This document shows positions 27,572-36,660 of a stretch of DNA of 64,000 nt, piece by piece; the stretch's first letter is position 1; each line of letters opens with the position of its first letter. Source of the DNA: Pseudomonas putida (GTDB lineage: Bacteria > Pseudomonadota > Gammaproteobacteria > Pseudomonadales > Pseudomonadaceae). The stretch is taken from contig NZ_CP039371.1 in assembly GCF_005080685.1 (NCBI RefSeq), positions 5,642,001 through 5,706,000 of the forward strand, read 5' to 3'. A program made the translations under genes and the position numbers. Below the pieces are notes generated by a model, which saw only the letters and a list, made by a program, of their open reading frames with translations, ran no database searches and was not told the origin of the DNA.

Positions 27572-29983
27572 ATGAGTTCGTCCCCTGTTCCACTGCGCCA
27601 TCCCTTGAGTCGCGCCATCCAGGCTGCGGCCTTTGGTTTGATCGTCAGCAGCTACGCGCTGCCGTCACACGCGCAACCTTCGAGCGCTGATCCCAGCCAA
27701 CAGGTTCATCAGTGGAACATCCCTGCCGGCCCGCTGGCGCCGGCGCTCGATCGCTTTGCTCGGGAGGCCGGCATCAGCCTTTCCTTCGATGGGCCAAGCG
27801 TGGCGGACCGCACCACTGCAGGCGTAAGCGGCGCACTCGATACATCGACAGCGCTGTCGACGTTGCTCCAGGGAAGCGATCTGCAAAGTGCGCAGCAAAG
27901 CCCAACGGCGTACCTGTTGATACCCAGCGAGAAGCCTGATGGCCCGCTGGACCTCGGCGCGTCGGCGACAGAGGATTACCGCCTCGCACCGGTCATCATC
28001 AATGCCAAGGTCAAGGCCAGCGCAGATGACGATACCAATTCGGTGGTCGCCAAGGAGCTCTGGGTCGGCGGTAAAGTGGCGACCAGCATCCTCAATACCC
28101 CTGCATCGGTGTCTGTGGTCACCCGCAAGGAAATGGAGCAGCGCAGCGTCAGCACCACGGAAGAGGCCCTGCAATACACCCCAGGCGTGGTCAGCGACTA
28201 CTACGGCACCGACGACCGCAATGACTATTTCCAGATCCGCGGCTTCCAGGCCACCACCTACCGTGACGGCCTGACCCTTAGCTCGATGCGCGGTGTGCGC
28301 GAGGATCCTTTTGCCTATGAGCGCATCGAGATTCTGCGGGGTGCCAACTCCACGTTGTTCGGGCCCGCAGACCCGGGTGGCTCGGTGAATTTCGTGTCCA
28401 AACAGCCGCGCTTCGAATCCTTCGGTGAGGGTTACGTGACCTACGGCTCGTTCGACCACGCCGAGACAGGCATCGATGTAGGCAATGCGCTGAACAGCGA
28501 CAACACCCTAGCCGGCCGCTTCACCGCCAAGGTGCAGAACAGCGACCGTGAGTACGATCACTCGCAGGACGACAGCCGGCTGGTGATGGGTGGCCTCACC
28601 TGGGCGCCCACGGACTACACGTCCGCCACCATGGTGCTGGACTACCTGAAAACCAACAGCTCGCCCAACAGTGGTGGCTATCCACTGGACAAGGAATACG
28701 ACCGCAGCGACTTCTTCGGCGAGCCTGGCTACAACTTTCACGATGTCGAGCGCACCAGCCTCAGCGGCAACATCACACACGACTTCGACAATGGCTTCGT
28801 GCTGCGCAGCAATCTGCGCTACAGCGAGCTCACCGACGACTTCGGTTATGTCTACCTGAGCGACAGTGCCTCGCGTGTGGGTACCACGATTCCCCGTTAC
28901 GTCTTTGGTACCGACAGCGATGCCGACCAGTTCAACGGCAACCTGATGCTGCAATACGACGCCCGCTTCGAGCACATCGACAGCAGCACCCTGGTGGGCG
29001 TGGAGTATCTCGATTCGTCGACCAAAAGCAGCTCCGTCTACGACGTGACGTCCTCCATCGACATTGCCAACCCCGTATTCACCGGTGTTCCAGGCGGCAT
29101 CACGCCCTATACCAGCGAGAAGAACGACGCGACAACCAAGGCTGTCTTCCTCCAGCAGAACCTGTCGTTCTACGATCGCTTCATCGTCACGGCAGGCGTG
29201 CGCAATGACTCCATGGACCTGTCCAGCAAAGGCTACAACCTGTTCTCAAGCCCCGTGCAGTACGACAACAGCGACAGCTTCTCGGAGACCAGTTACCGCG
29301 GCGCACTGACCTACATCGTCAACGATGAGGTTTCCACCTACGTGAGCATGGTGGAGTCCGTGTCGCCCCCCGAGGTTGGCGTTACCCCGCAGACGGGCAA
29401 GCAGTACGAAGTGGGTGTGAAGTATTCGCCCATGGCGATGGATGCGCTGTTTTCCGCAGCCATTTACGACCTGACCCAGGAAAACGTCACCATCGCCGTG
29501 GTGCTTCCCAGCGGCATCATCGAGCAGCAGACCGTCGGTGAGTCGCGGGTACGTGGCCTCGACCTGGAAGCCAAGGCGCAAGTGACGGAAAACGTCAGCG
29601 TGATCGGTGGTTATTCCTACATGGATTCCGAAGTCGTACGCGGCACGCTGTACGACGGCAGCTCGATCAAAGGTAACGCGCTCACCACTGCGCCGAAGCA
29701 TTCGGCCTCGCTCTGGACCTACTACGACGTACCTGGCACCGACGTCAGCGTTGGCCTGGGCGCACGCTATGTGGGCGCCTATTACATGGATGCCGCCAAC
29801 GACAAGAAAACCGATGGCACCACGCTGTTCGACGCCGCGCTCAAGTACGAGATTGCCAAGGGCACCAACCTGGCCGTGAATGTCAGCAACCTCTTCGATG
29901 AACAGCACGTGGTCGGTTCCGGCACGGCGAACTACTACAACCCAGGTCGCGAAGTGACGGCCAAGGTGAGCTACAACTGGTAA
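27572..29983 (+). CDS. TonB-dependent siderophore receptor with N-terminal signalling (STN) domain
   Basis: An 803-residue outer-membrane receptor. The signal peptide ends near SHAQ (residue 35); the STN domain (about 46-98, WNIPAGPLAPALDRFAREAG) is followed by the plug (TPASVSVVTRKEMEQRSV, LQYTPGV, FQIRGF), then a 22-strand barrel ending KVSYNW. STN domains normally contact a FecR-type anti-sigma factor, yet no sigma/anti-sigma genes adjoin it. The layout is that of ferric-siderophore receptors such as FpvA/FoxA; the ligand is unknown. The start MSSSPVP has GGAG upstream. A Fur-like box precedes the gene and a hairpin follows it. Confidence 0.88.
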   Translation: MSSSPVPLRHPLSRAIQAAAFGLIVSSYALPSHAQPSSADPSQQVHQWNIPAGPLAPALDRFAREAGISLSFDGPSVADRTTAGVSGALDTSTALSTLLQGSDLQSAQQSPTAYLLIPSEKPDGPLDLGASATEDYRLAPVIINAKVKASADDDTNSVVAKELWVGGKVATSILNTPASVSVVTRKEMEQRSVSTTEEALQYTPGVVSDYYGTDDRNDYFQIRGFQATTYRDGLTLSSMRGVREDPFAYERIEILRGANSTLFGPADPGGSVNFVSKQPRFESFGEGYVTYGSFDHAETGIDVGNALNSDNTLAGRFTAKVQNSDREYDHSQDDSRLVMGGLTWAPTDYTSATMVLDYLKTNSSPNSGGYPLDKEYDRSDFFGEPGYNFHDVERTSLSGNITHDFDNGFVLRSNLRYSELTDDFGYVYLSDSASRVGTTIPRYVFGTDSDADQFNGNLMLQYDARFEHIDSSTLVGVEYLDSSTKSSSVYDVTSSIDIANPVFTGVPGGITPYTSEKNDATTKAVFLQQNLSFYDRFIVTAGVRNDSMDLSSKGYNLFSSPVQYDNSDSFSETSYRGALTYIVNDEVSTYVSMVESVSPPEVGVTPQTGKQYEVGVKYSPMAMDALFSAAIYDLTQENVTIAVVLPSGIIEQQTVGESRVRGLDLEAKAQVTENVSVIGGYSYMDSEVVRGTLYDGSSIKGNALTTAPKHSASLWTYYDVPGTDVSVGLGARYVGAYYMDAANDKKTDGTTLFDAALKYEIAKGTNLAVNVSNLFDEQHVVGSGTANYYNPGREVTAKVSYNW

Positions 29984-29992
29984 GCCGGTCTT

Positions 29993-30023
29993 CTCCCTTG
30001 AGGTCGCCATGGCTTCAAGGGAG
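29993..30023 (+). terminator. Hairpin after the TonB receptor
   Basis: CTCCCTTGA (29993-30001) and TCAAGGGAG (30015-30023) pair perfectly with a 13-base loop; there is only a short T-tract after it. Confidence 0.55.
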
Positions 30024-30113
30024 GGTTTCCCACGCGCCCGACCATCACAGCCTCCAACCAGGCCAGGCCTCAGCATCTAAGCTAAAGCCAGTGAGCGCTC
30101 TGGAGCCTGCACC

Positions 30114-31835
30114 ATGCCCGCAACGCCCCCCTCCCCAGCCTTCGACTGGCAACGCTGGCTCCCTGGCCTTGCGACCTTGCTGCACTACCAGCCCGCCTGG
30201 CTGCCCAAGGACATCGCCGCGGGGCTGGTGCTCACCACCATGCTGGTACCGGTCGGCATCGCCTATGCCGAGGCGTCCGGCGTACCGGGCATCTACGGCC
30301 TGTACGCGACCATCGTGCCGCTGCTGGCCTACGCCCTGTTCGGCCCCAGCCGCATCCTCGTGCTCGGCCCAGACTCGGCGTTGGCCGCGCCGATCCTGGC
30401 GGTGGTGGTGCAGTACGCCGCCAGCGACCCGCAGCGGGCCATCGCCATTGCCAGCCTGATGGCCCTGGTCGCCGGCGCCTTCTGCGTGATCGCCGGGTTG
30501 CTGCGCCTTGGCTTCATCACCGAACTGCTGTCCAAGCCGATTCGTTATGGCTACATGAATGGCATCGCCCTCACCGTGCTGATCAGCCAGTTGCCCAAGC
30601 TGTTCGGTATCTCCGTCGACAGCCAGGGACCGCTGCGCGACCTGTCGCGCCTGGCGCAATCGTTGATCGCGGGCAACGGCCACTGGCCGAGCGTTGCCAT
30701 AGGCGCCGGCAGCCTGGCGCTGATCCTGCTGCTCAAGCCATTCAAGCGCCTGCCGGGCATCCTCATCGCCGTGGTGCTGGCAACCTTGGCGGTGAGCCTG
30801 TTCAGCCTCGACCAGAAAGGCGTCAAGGTGCTCGGTGAGCTACCCCAGGGCCTGCCCAGCCTGGTATTCCCGTGGGTAAGCGGCATCGACCTGGTCGAGG
30901 TGATACTGGGCGGGATCGCTGTGGCGCTGGTGTCGTTCGCCGACACCAGCGTGCTGTCGCGCTCGTACGCCGCACGCCTGAAGAGCCCGGTCAATCCGAA
31001 TCAGGAAATGTTCGGCCTGGGCGTAGCCAACCTGGCGTCCGGGCTGTTCCAGGGCATCCCGATCAGCAGCAGCTCATCACGCACGCCGGTGGCCGAGGCC
31101 GCGGGCTCCAAGACCCAGCTCACCGGCATCATCGGCGCGCTGGCGGTCACCCTGCTGTTGCTGGTGGCGCCCAACCTCATGCAGCACCTGCCCAACAGCG
31201 CCCTGGCAGCGGTGGTGATCGCGGCAGCGTTGGGCCTGTTCGAGTTCGCCGACCTCAAGCGCATCTTCCGCATGCAGCAGTGGGAGTTCTGGCTGTCGTT
31301 CACCTGTTTCGTCGGCGTGGCGGTGTTCGGTGCGATCCCCGGCATCTGCATCGCCGTGGCGATTTCGGTGATCGAATTCCTCTGGGATGGTTGGCGCCCG
31401 CACTACGCGGTGCTCGGGCGGGTCGACGGCACCCGCGGCTACCATGACGTGAAACGTTATCCACAGGCCCGGCGTATTCCGGGGCTGGTGCTGCTGCGCT
31501 GGGATGCGCCGTTGTTCTTCGCCAACGCCGAGCAGTTCCAGGGCACGGTACTGGCGGCGGTGCACGAATCGCCGACACCGGTTCAGCGGCTGGTGATCGC
31601 GGCCGAGCCGGTCACCAGCATCGACATCACCTCGGCGGACATGCTCGACGAGCTCGACCGGGCATTGGAGGCACGCGGCGTGGAGTTGCAGTTTGCCGAG
31701 ATGAAAGACCCGGTGAAGGACAAGATGAAGCGCTTCGAGCTGTTCGAGCGAATTGGCGAGAAGGCTTTCCATCCCACGGTCGGTGCGGCGGTGGATGCGT
31801 ATCTGGAGGACACTGGGGTCGATTGGCAGCCTTAG
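30114..31835 (+). CDS. SulP-family anion transporter with STAS domain
   Basis: A 573-residue inner-membrane protein with about 12-14 membrane segments. It shows the SulP signature VPVGIAYAEASGVPGIYGLYATIVP near residues 44-68, and a cytoplasmic C-terminal STAS domain (about 450-560, with VTSIDITSADMLDEL). Family members carry sulfate, bicarbonate or dicarboxylates; the substrate cannot be told here. It is convergent with the efflux operon, 30 bp away. Confidence 0.9.
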   Translation: MPATPPSPAFDWQRWLPGLATLLHYQPAWLPKDIAAGLVLTTMLVPVGIAYAEASGVPGIYGLYATIVPLLAYALFGPSRILVLGPDSALAAPILAVVVQYAASDPQRAIAIASLMALVAGAFCVIAGLLRLGFITELLSKPIRYGYMNGIALTVLISQLPKLFGISVDSQGPLRDLSRLAQSLIAGNGHWPSVAIGAGSLALILLLKPFKRLPGILIAVVLATLAVSLFSLDQKGVKVLGELPQGLPSLVFPWVSGIDLVEVILGGIAVALVSFADTSVLSRSYAARLKSPVNPNQEMFGLGVANLASGLFQGIPISSSSSRTPVAEAAGSKTQLTGIIGALAVTLLLLVAPNLMQHLPNSALAAVVIAAALGLFEFADLKRIFRMQQWEFWLSFTCFVGVAVFGAIPGICIAVAISVIEFLWDGWRPHYAVLGRVDGTRGYHDVKRYPQARRIPGLVLLRWDAPLFFANAEQFQGTVLAAVHESPTPVQRLVIAAEPVTSIDITSADMLDELDRALEARGVELQFAEMKDPVKDKMKRFELFERIGEKAFHPTVGAAVDAYLEDTGVDWQP

Positions 31836-31865
31836 GTTGCCCGCGAAAGGGCCAGGGCAGGCAAA

Positions 31866-32876
31866 TCAAGCAATCCTCACGCGCCGCCGGTCGATCCAGA
31901 TCAACATGGCACTGGCATACACCGACACCGCCAGGAACAGCGCCAGGCGCACGGCGAAGGCCTTGTATACATCCTGCCCGCCCGCGCTGTCCTGTACCGA
32001 CTGCCCCAGCAGTATCAGCATGGTCGTCAGGCAGCTGACCCAATAGGCAGGGCTCTGCCGGGTCGCCACCGCCCGATACAAGCGCCGCCCCTGCCACAGG
32101 GTGAACAGCAACACCCAGAGGAAGAACATCCACAGGTGCACGAACAGGCTCAACGCGCCCCACAGCAGTATCGCCAACGCCCCGGCCAGCAAGGTCGAGC
32201 CGATCAGCTCGCGGCTGGCATGCCGGGCGCGGGTCTCGCCCGCCTGCTGACCAACGCTGACCGACTTCATGATCAACGGCATGAATTGATCCGGCGCGAT
32301 CAACGCCAAGAGAAACGCCGGCATGACGATGAGCGTGGCACGTAGCGCCACCCAGCCGACCTCCCCATCGTCGAGCAATGGCGGCGCAGGCTGCATCGGC
32401 GCATCGGCGGGCTCCGGAAACAGCACATGCGCCACTGCCGTGCCGAGCACCGCCAGCAGCATGCCCTTGGCCAATGCCTCCACCACCGACAGCGCCAGGG
32501 TGAAGTCGCTGGTGCCCGCTGCGGCGATCATGGTCAGGCCGATCACCAGCAGATTGGCCACCAGGCCATTGCCGCCCTTGAGCGCGTACCGCAGCACCAG
32601 AAATACCCCGGCAGCCACCAGCATGATCCCGCTCAGAGGGGCATGGCGCAGCAACGGCACCAGCAACAGGCCGCTGCCGCATGCGAGCAGGACCAGCACC
32701 GCCAACGCCGGCGCGGCCTTCAACGGCAGGGGCGCGCTGCGCATGGCCAGCAGCAGCGTGGCGAACACCGGCGCCAGGATCGGTACCGGCAGGCCCATGC
32801 CGAAACTTGCCGCCAGGCACAGCGCCACGCCCCAGGCCAGGCGCAGCGCCCGCAGGCGGCGCAGTTCAATAGGCAT
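31866..32876 (-). CDS. DUF2955/FUSC-like inner-membrane protein (efflux component)
   Basis: A 336-residue protein with two clusters of four to five membrane segments separated by a soluble linker (near residues 155-175), the layout of FUSC/aromatic-acid exporter proteins such as AaeB, but shorter and of the DUF2955 type. It overlaps the membrane-fusion gene by 11 bp, so it is the third component of the operon 35501-31866. Confidence 0.82.
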   Translation of the reverse strand: MPIELRRLRALRLAWGVALCLAASFGMGLPVPILAPVFATLLLAMRSAPLPLKAAPALAVLVLLACGSGLLLVPLLRHAPLSGIMLVAAGVFLVLRYALKGGNGLVANLLVIGLTMIAAAGTSDFTLALSVVEALAKGMLLAVLGTAVAHVLFPEPADAPMQPAPPLLDDGEVGWVALRATLIVMPAFLLALIAPDQFMPLIMKSVSVGQQAGETRARHASRELIGSTLLAGALAILLWGALSLFVHLWMFFLWVLLFTLWQGRRLYRAVATRQSPAYWVSCLTTMLILLGQSVQDSAGGQDVYKAFAVRLALFLAVSVYASAMLIWIDRRRVRIA

Positions 32877-33984
32877 ACGACAACCAGCTCATCAACCACA
32901 TGAACACGCGCCCCAGCAGGTTCAACGGGTTGCCCTCGCTGGGCAGCGCCATGACCTCGGCCTGGCCACCCACGCGCAGTACCGATTTGTCTGCCAACTG
33001 GTCGCGGTCGAGTTCAACGATCACCGGAAAGCGCTGCGCCGAGCGCAACCACTCGCGGCTGTTCTGCACCGTCGGCAAGCCACCCGGCGGGGTGCTCTGG
33101 CCAACGCTGACGCCATAGCCGATGCTGCGCACACGCCCCTTCAGCACGCTACCGGGCAAGGCGTCGAGCACCACCAGCACTGGCGACCCCGGACGCAGGC
33201 GACCGAGGTTGTTCTCGGTCATGTCGGCACTTATCCACAGGTCGTGGATGGCGATCAGCGTCATCATCGGGCTGCCGGCACCCACGTAGTGGCCGACGTC
33301 GGTGCGCAGGTCGGTGATCAACCCGTTGGCATCTGCCTTCACCACCGTGCGGGCGAGGTCCAGGCGGGCCTTTTCCACGTTCGCTGCGGCGCTGCGCAGT
33401 TGCGCGTTGTCCGCCTCGTCCCCGCCTTGCTGCTCCCGTGCCCGCTCGACCTCGGCACGGGCGGCGGCCACCTGGCTGATCGCCTGGTCACGGGTCGCCT
33501 GGGCGCCCTCCAGGCGGCGCACCGACACCGTGCCGGGATCTTCCTCGATCAACCGCTTGAGCCGCTCGGCATCCTGGCGGGCCTTGCGCTCGTTGGCCTG
33601 AGCCGCAACCAGCGCGGCCTGCGCCGAGTCGATGCCGGCGGTATGGGCGCCGATCTGTCGGCGCGTGGTGTCCAGGTCGGCCTCCGCCCGCGCCAGGGCG
33701 ATGCGGTACTGCTCCTGGTCCAACTCGAACAACACCTCGCCCTTGCGCACCTCCTGGTTGTTGCCCACCGCCACCCGCCGGACCTGCCCCGCGACCTCGG
33801 CGGCCACCGGCACCACGTAGGCCTGCAGCCGGGCTTGCTGGGTATAAGGCGTGAAACGGTCGGCGAGCAGGTACCAGACCAGGCTCACCAGGATCACCAG
33901 CAACACCCAGCGCATGCCCCGGTCGGGGGCCGGAGCCTGCGCTGGCAACGAGGGGCTGGGCGGCGTGGAGGTGGCGTCGCTCAT
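32866..33984 (-). CDS. HlyD/EmrA-family membrane fusion protein
   Basis: A 372-residue periplasmic adaptor: a cytoplasmic Pro-rich start, one membrane anchor (WVLLVILVSLVWYLLADRF, about 26-44), lipoyl halves flanking a coiled-coil (about 95-200), then the beta-barrel domain. It would link the DUF2955 pump to the NodT channel. Overlaps of 4 bp upstream and 11 bp downstream show tight coupling. Confidence 0.9.
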   Translation of the reverse strand: MSDATSTPPSPSLPAQAPAPDRGMRWVLLVILVSLVWYLLADRFTPYTQQARLQAYVVPVAAEVAGQVRRVAVGNNQEVRKGEVLFELDQEQYRIALARAEADLDTTRRQIGAHTAGIDSAQAALVAAQANERKARQDAERLKRLIEEDPGTVSVRRLEGAQATRDQAISQVAAARAEVERAREQQGGDEADNAQLRSAAANVEKARLDLARTVVKADANGLITDLRTDVGHYVGAGSPMMTLIAIHDLWISADMTENNLGRLRPGSPVLVVLDALPGSVLKGRVRSIGYGVSVGQSTPPGGLPTVQNSREWLRSAQRFPVIVELDRDQLADKSVLRVGGQAEVMALPSEGNPLNLLGRVFMWLMSWLSYAY

Positions 33985-35501
33985 TTCGGTTCACCTTGTT
34001 CGGGAGCGGTGAGGGGCGGCTCGTCGAGCAACTCGCCCCAGTCGGTACGCTGTTGCATACGCTTGCGGGTGGCCGGATCGATCGGCTCGCGGCCGCTGTC
34101 CCAGCCGCCGCCCAAGGCCTTGTACAAGGTCACCAGGCTGCTCACGGCGTTGCCGCGACTGACCAGGTAGCCATCCTGCTGCTGCAACAACAGCTGCTGG
34201 GCATCGAGCACACGCTGGAAGTCGGCGAAGCCTTCGCGATACTGCGACGTGGCCAGGTCCAGCGAACGCTGCGCGGCCTGCGCGGCGTTCTGGCGAATGC
34301 CGGCGCTTTGCAGCGAGCGCACCAGGCCGCTGGCGGCATCGTCGGCCTCCCGCGCCGCCTCGCGTACCGCCTGCTGATACAGCTCGATCAGCTGTTGCAG
34401 ACGAGCGTCCTCGACGCGCACGGCATTCTTGCGCCGGCCGTAGTCGAAGGGGTTCCAGATCAGGCTCGGGCCTGCGGCGAGGTCGAAGGTATCGGGCAAG
34501 TGGCTGGCGGAAACGAAACTCCAGCCGATGCTGCCAAGCAGGCTCAGCTGTGGATAAAGGTCCGCCTCGGCCACCCCGACCAGTGCCGACTGCGCCACCA
34601 CCGCTTGCTCGGCAGCGCGGATATCTGGGCGGCGCTGCAACAGGCTAGCAGGCACATCCTGCAGCACTGCGCGATCAGGCAGCGGCAACTGGCCGTGGCG
34701 CGCCTGCAAGGTCGGCAGCGGTCCCGGTGGCCGGCCCAGCAAGGCGCTGAGCGTGTTGCGCAGGGCGTTGAGCTGGTTTTCGAACTGAGGAATGGTGGCC
34801 TGGGTCGCCAGGTACTGGGTGCGGGCCTGCTGCCAGTCGAGCTCGTCGTTCTCGCCATGGCGGAACAGCCGTTCGGTGATCTCCAGGCTGCGCGCCTGGC
34901 GCCGGGCGTTTTCTTCGGCGATGGCCAACCGCGCCTCGGCTGTGCGCAGGGCGAAGTAGGTATCGGCCACCTGTGCGCGCAACAGCACCCTGGTATCGGC
35001 GAAGTTGGCCCGCGAGGCAAAGTAGACGGCATCGGCGCTTTCGATGGCGCGGCTGAAACGGCCCCAGAAGTCGATTTCCCAGCCAATGTCGAAACCCACG
35101 CTGGACTGCCAGAACACCGAGTCGCGGGCGGTGGGTGTGCCGGATTGGTCCTGCTTGAGGTACAGGCTCTGCGCCCGCAACTGCTGCAGCTGTGGATAAC
35201 GTCCGGTCTGGACGATGGCCAACTGCGCCCGGGCTTCGGCGATGCGTAGGCCAGCCACCCGCAGGTTGGTGTTGTTGGCATCGGCTTCGGTTATCAAGCC
35301 ATCGAGGATCGGATCGCCGAACACTGCCCACCAGCGTCGCAGGTCGGGCACCGGGGCGGTGCGCCCGGCCTGCTCCAGCATCGCCGTGTTCCAGCGGTCC
35401 AACCACGGGGCCGGGGGCTTTTCAAAGTCCGGACCGACCTGGGTACAACCGGCCATCAACGCCAGCAGGCCCAACGCACAGGGGCGCACGCGCCTGGGCA
35501 T
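33981..35501 (-). CDS. NodT-family outer-membrane efflux lipoprotein
   Basis: A 506-residue TolC-like channel with a lipoprotein signal (MPRRVRPCALGLLALMAGC) and the two OEP repeats. Recognisable blocks are the N-terminal VGPDFEKPPAP and RPDIRAAEQAVVAQSA. First gene of the efflux operon; the AI-2E family gene ends 14 bp upstream. The three-gene set resembles AaeAB-type export of aromatic acids; the substrate is inference only. Confidence 0.9.
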   Translation of the reverse strand: MPRRVRPCALGLLALMAGCTQVGPDFEKPPAPWLDRWNTAMLEQAGRTAPVPDLRRWWAVFGDPILDGLITEADANNTNLRVAGLRIAEARAQLAIVQTGRYPQLQQLRAQSLYLKQDQSGTPTARDSVFWQSSVGFDIGWEIDFWGRFSRAIESADAVYFASRANFADTRVLLRAQVADTYFALRTAEARLAIAEENARRQARSLEITERLFRHGENDELDWQQARTQYLATQATIPQFENQLNALRNTLSALLGRPPGPLPTLQARHGQLPLPDRAVLQDVPASLLQRRPDIRAAEQAVVAQSALVGVAEADLYPQLSLLGSIGWSFVSASHLPDTFDLAAGPSLIWNPFDYGRRKNAVRVEDARLQQLIELYQQAVREAAREADDAASGLVRSLQSAGIRQNAAQAAQRSLDLATSQYREGFADFQRVLDAQQLLLQQQDGYLVSRGNAVSSLVTLYKALGGGWDSGREPIDPATRKRMQQRTDWGELLDEPPLTAPEQGEPK

Positions 35502-35514
35502 GGCAGGCCCTGGC

Positions 35515-36621
35515 TCAGGCAGCCGGAGGGGCCGGCAGGGCCGGTTGCTCCGGCACCTGCAATGCCACCCACTGCCAGAACAGCACGTAGGTCACGCCCA
35601 GGATCACCGGGCCGATGAACAGGCCGATGATGCCCTTGACCACCATGCCGCCCAACGCGCCGATCAGCACAACCGGCATCGGTACGTCCACGCCACGCCC
35701 CAGCAAAAGCGGCTTGAGGACGTTGTCGGCGAGGCCGGCGACGAAGGTATAGACAGCGAAGATGATGGTCGCCACCGTGAAGCCCTCGACGTTCAGCACA
35801 TAGATGATCACCGGCACCGTGATCAGCGTCGCCGGTGCCTGGGCGATGCCCAGCATCAGGATGACGATGGCCAGCATCCCGGCCCCCGGCACCCCCTTGA
35901 TCACGAAGCCGACGCCGATCAGCAGCATCTGGATGAAGGCGATACCGATCACGCCCTGGGCGACGGCACGAATGGTCGCGGTGCACAGTTTGGCCAGTGG
36001 CTTGCCGCGCTCCTCGCCGGACACCCGCATGGCGATGCGCTGGGCGGCGATCTCCCCGCGCTCGCCGAAGGCCATGATCACCCCGGAGATGATGATCGCG
36101 CCGATGAACAACAGGAACGCGCCGCCAGCACTCGCCGCGGCGCCCAGCACCGTGCGCCCGGCGCCCTTGAGCTGGGGCAGCCACTGGTTGATCACGCTGG
36201 CCAGGTTTTCCGAGGCCGACAGCCACAACGCATACACCTTGGGCCCGATCAATGGCCAGCCGGCCACCGACTCCGCAGGTGCCGGCACGCTCCAGGTACC
36301 GCTCTTGAGCAGCGTCACCAGGCTGTCCACCGACTCGCCGATGGACATCACCACCAGGTAGATCGGCACCAGCAGCACCACCAGCACCAGCAGCACCACC
36401 AAGGTCGCCGCGTAGCCGTCCTTGAGCCCGGTGCCGCGCTTGATGCGGCCATACAGGGGGTACAGCGTGACCGCGAGGATCACCGACCACAGCATCAACT
36501 CCAGGAACGGCTGGAATACCTGGAAGGAGAAAATCACCAGGGCGGCCACCAACCCCGCCTTGATCAGCACGTCCAGCAACCCCCGGGACAGGGCGCTGTC
36601 GAGATTGAAACGCGGCTGCAT
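35515..36621 (-). CDS. AI-2E family (PerM-like) transporter
   Basis: A 368-residue protein with about eight membrane segments and the family's C-terminal GIIGLFIGPVILGVTYVLFWQW motif in two parts. AGGTGAAGC precedes the ATG. Members include TqsA-type exporters and Na+/H+ antiporters; no substrate can be assigned. It may be co-transcribed with the efflux genes 14 bp downstream. Confidence 0.87.
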   Translation of the reverse strand: MQPRFNLDSALSRGLLDVLIKAGLVAALVIFSFQVFQPFLELMLWSVILAVTLYPLYGRIKRGTGLKDGYAATLVVLLVLVVLLVPIYLVVMSIGESVDSLVTLLKSGTWSVPAPAESVAGWPLIGPKVYALWLSASENLASVINQWLPQLKGAGRTVLGAAASAGGAFLLFIGAIIISGVIMAFGERGEIAAQRIAMRVSGEERGKPLAKLCTATIRAVAQGVIGIAFIQMLLIGVGFVIKGVPGAGMLAIVILMLGIAQAPATLITVPVIIYVLNVEGFTVATIIFAVYTFVAGLADNVLKPLLLGRGVDVPMPVVLIGALGGMVVKGIIGLFIGPVILGVTYVLFWQWVALQVPEQPALPAPPAA

Positions 36622-36660
36622 GCTTCACCTCCGAACGTTCAATGCGCCTGCAGGCGCGAT

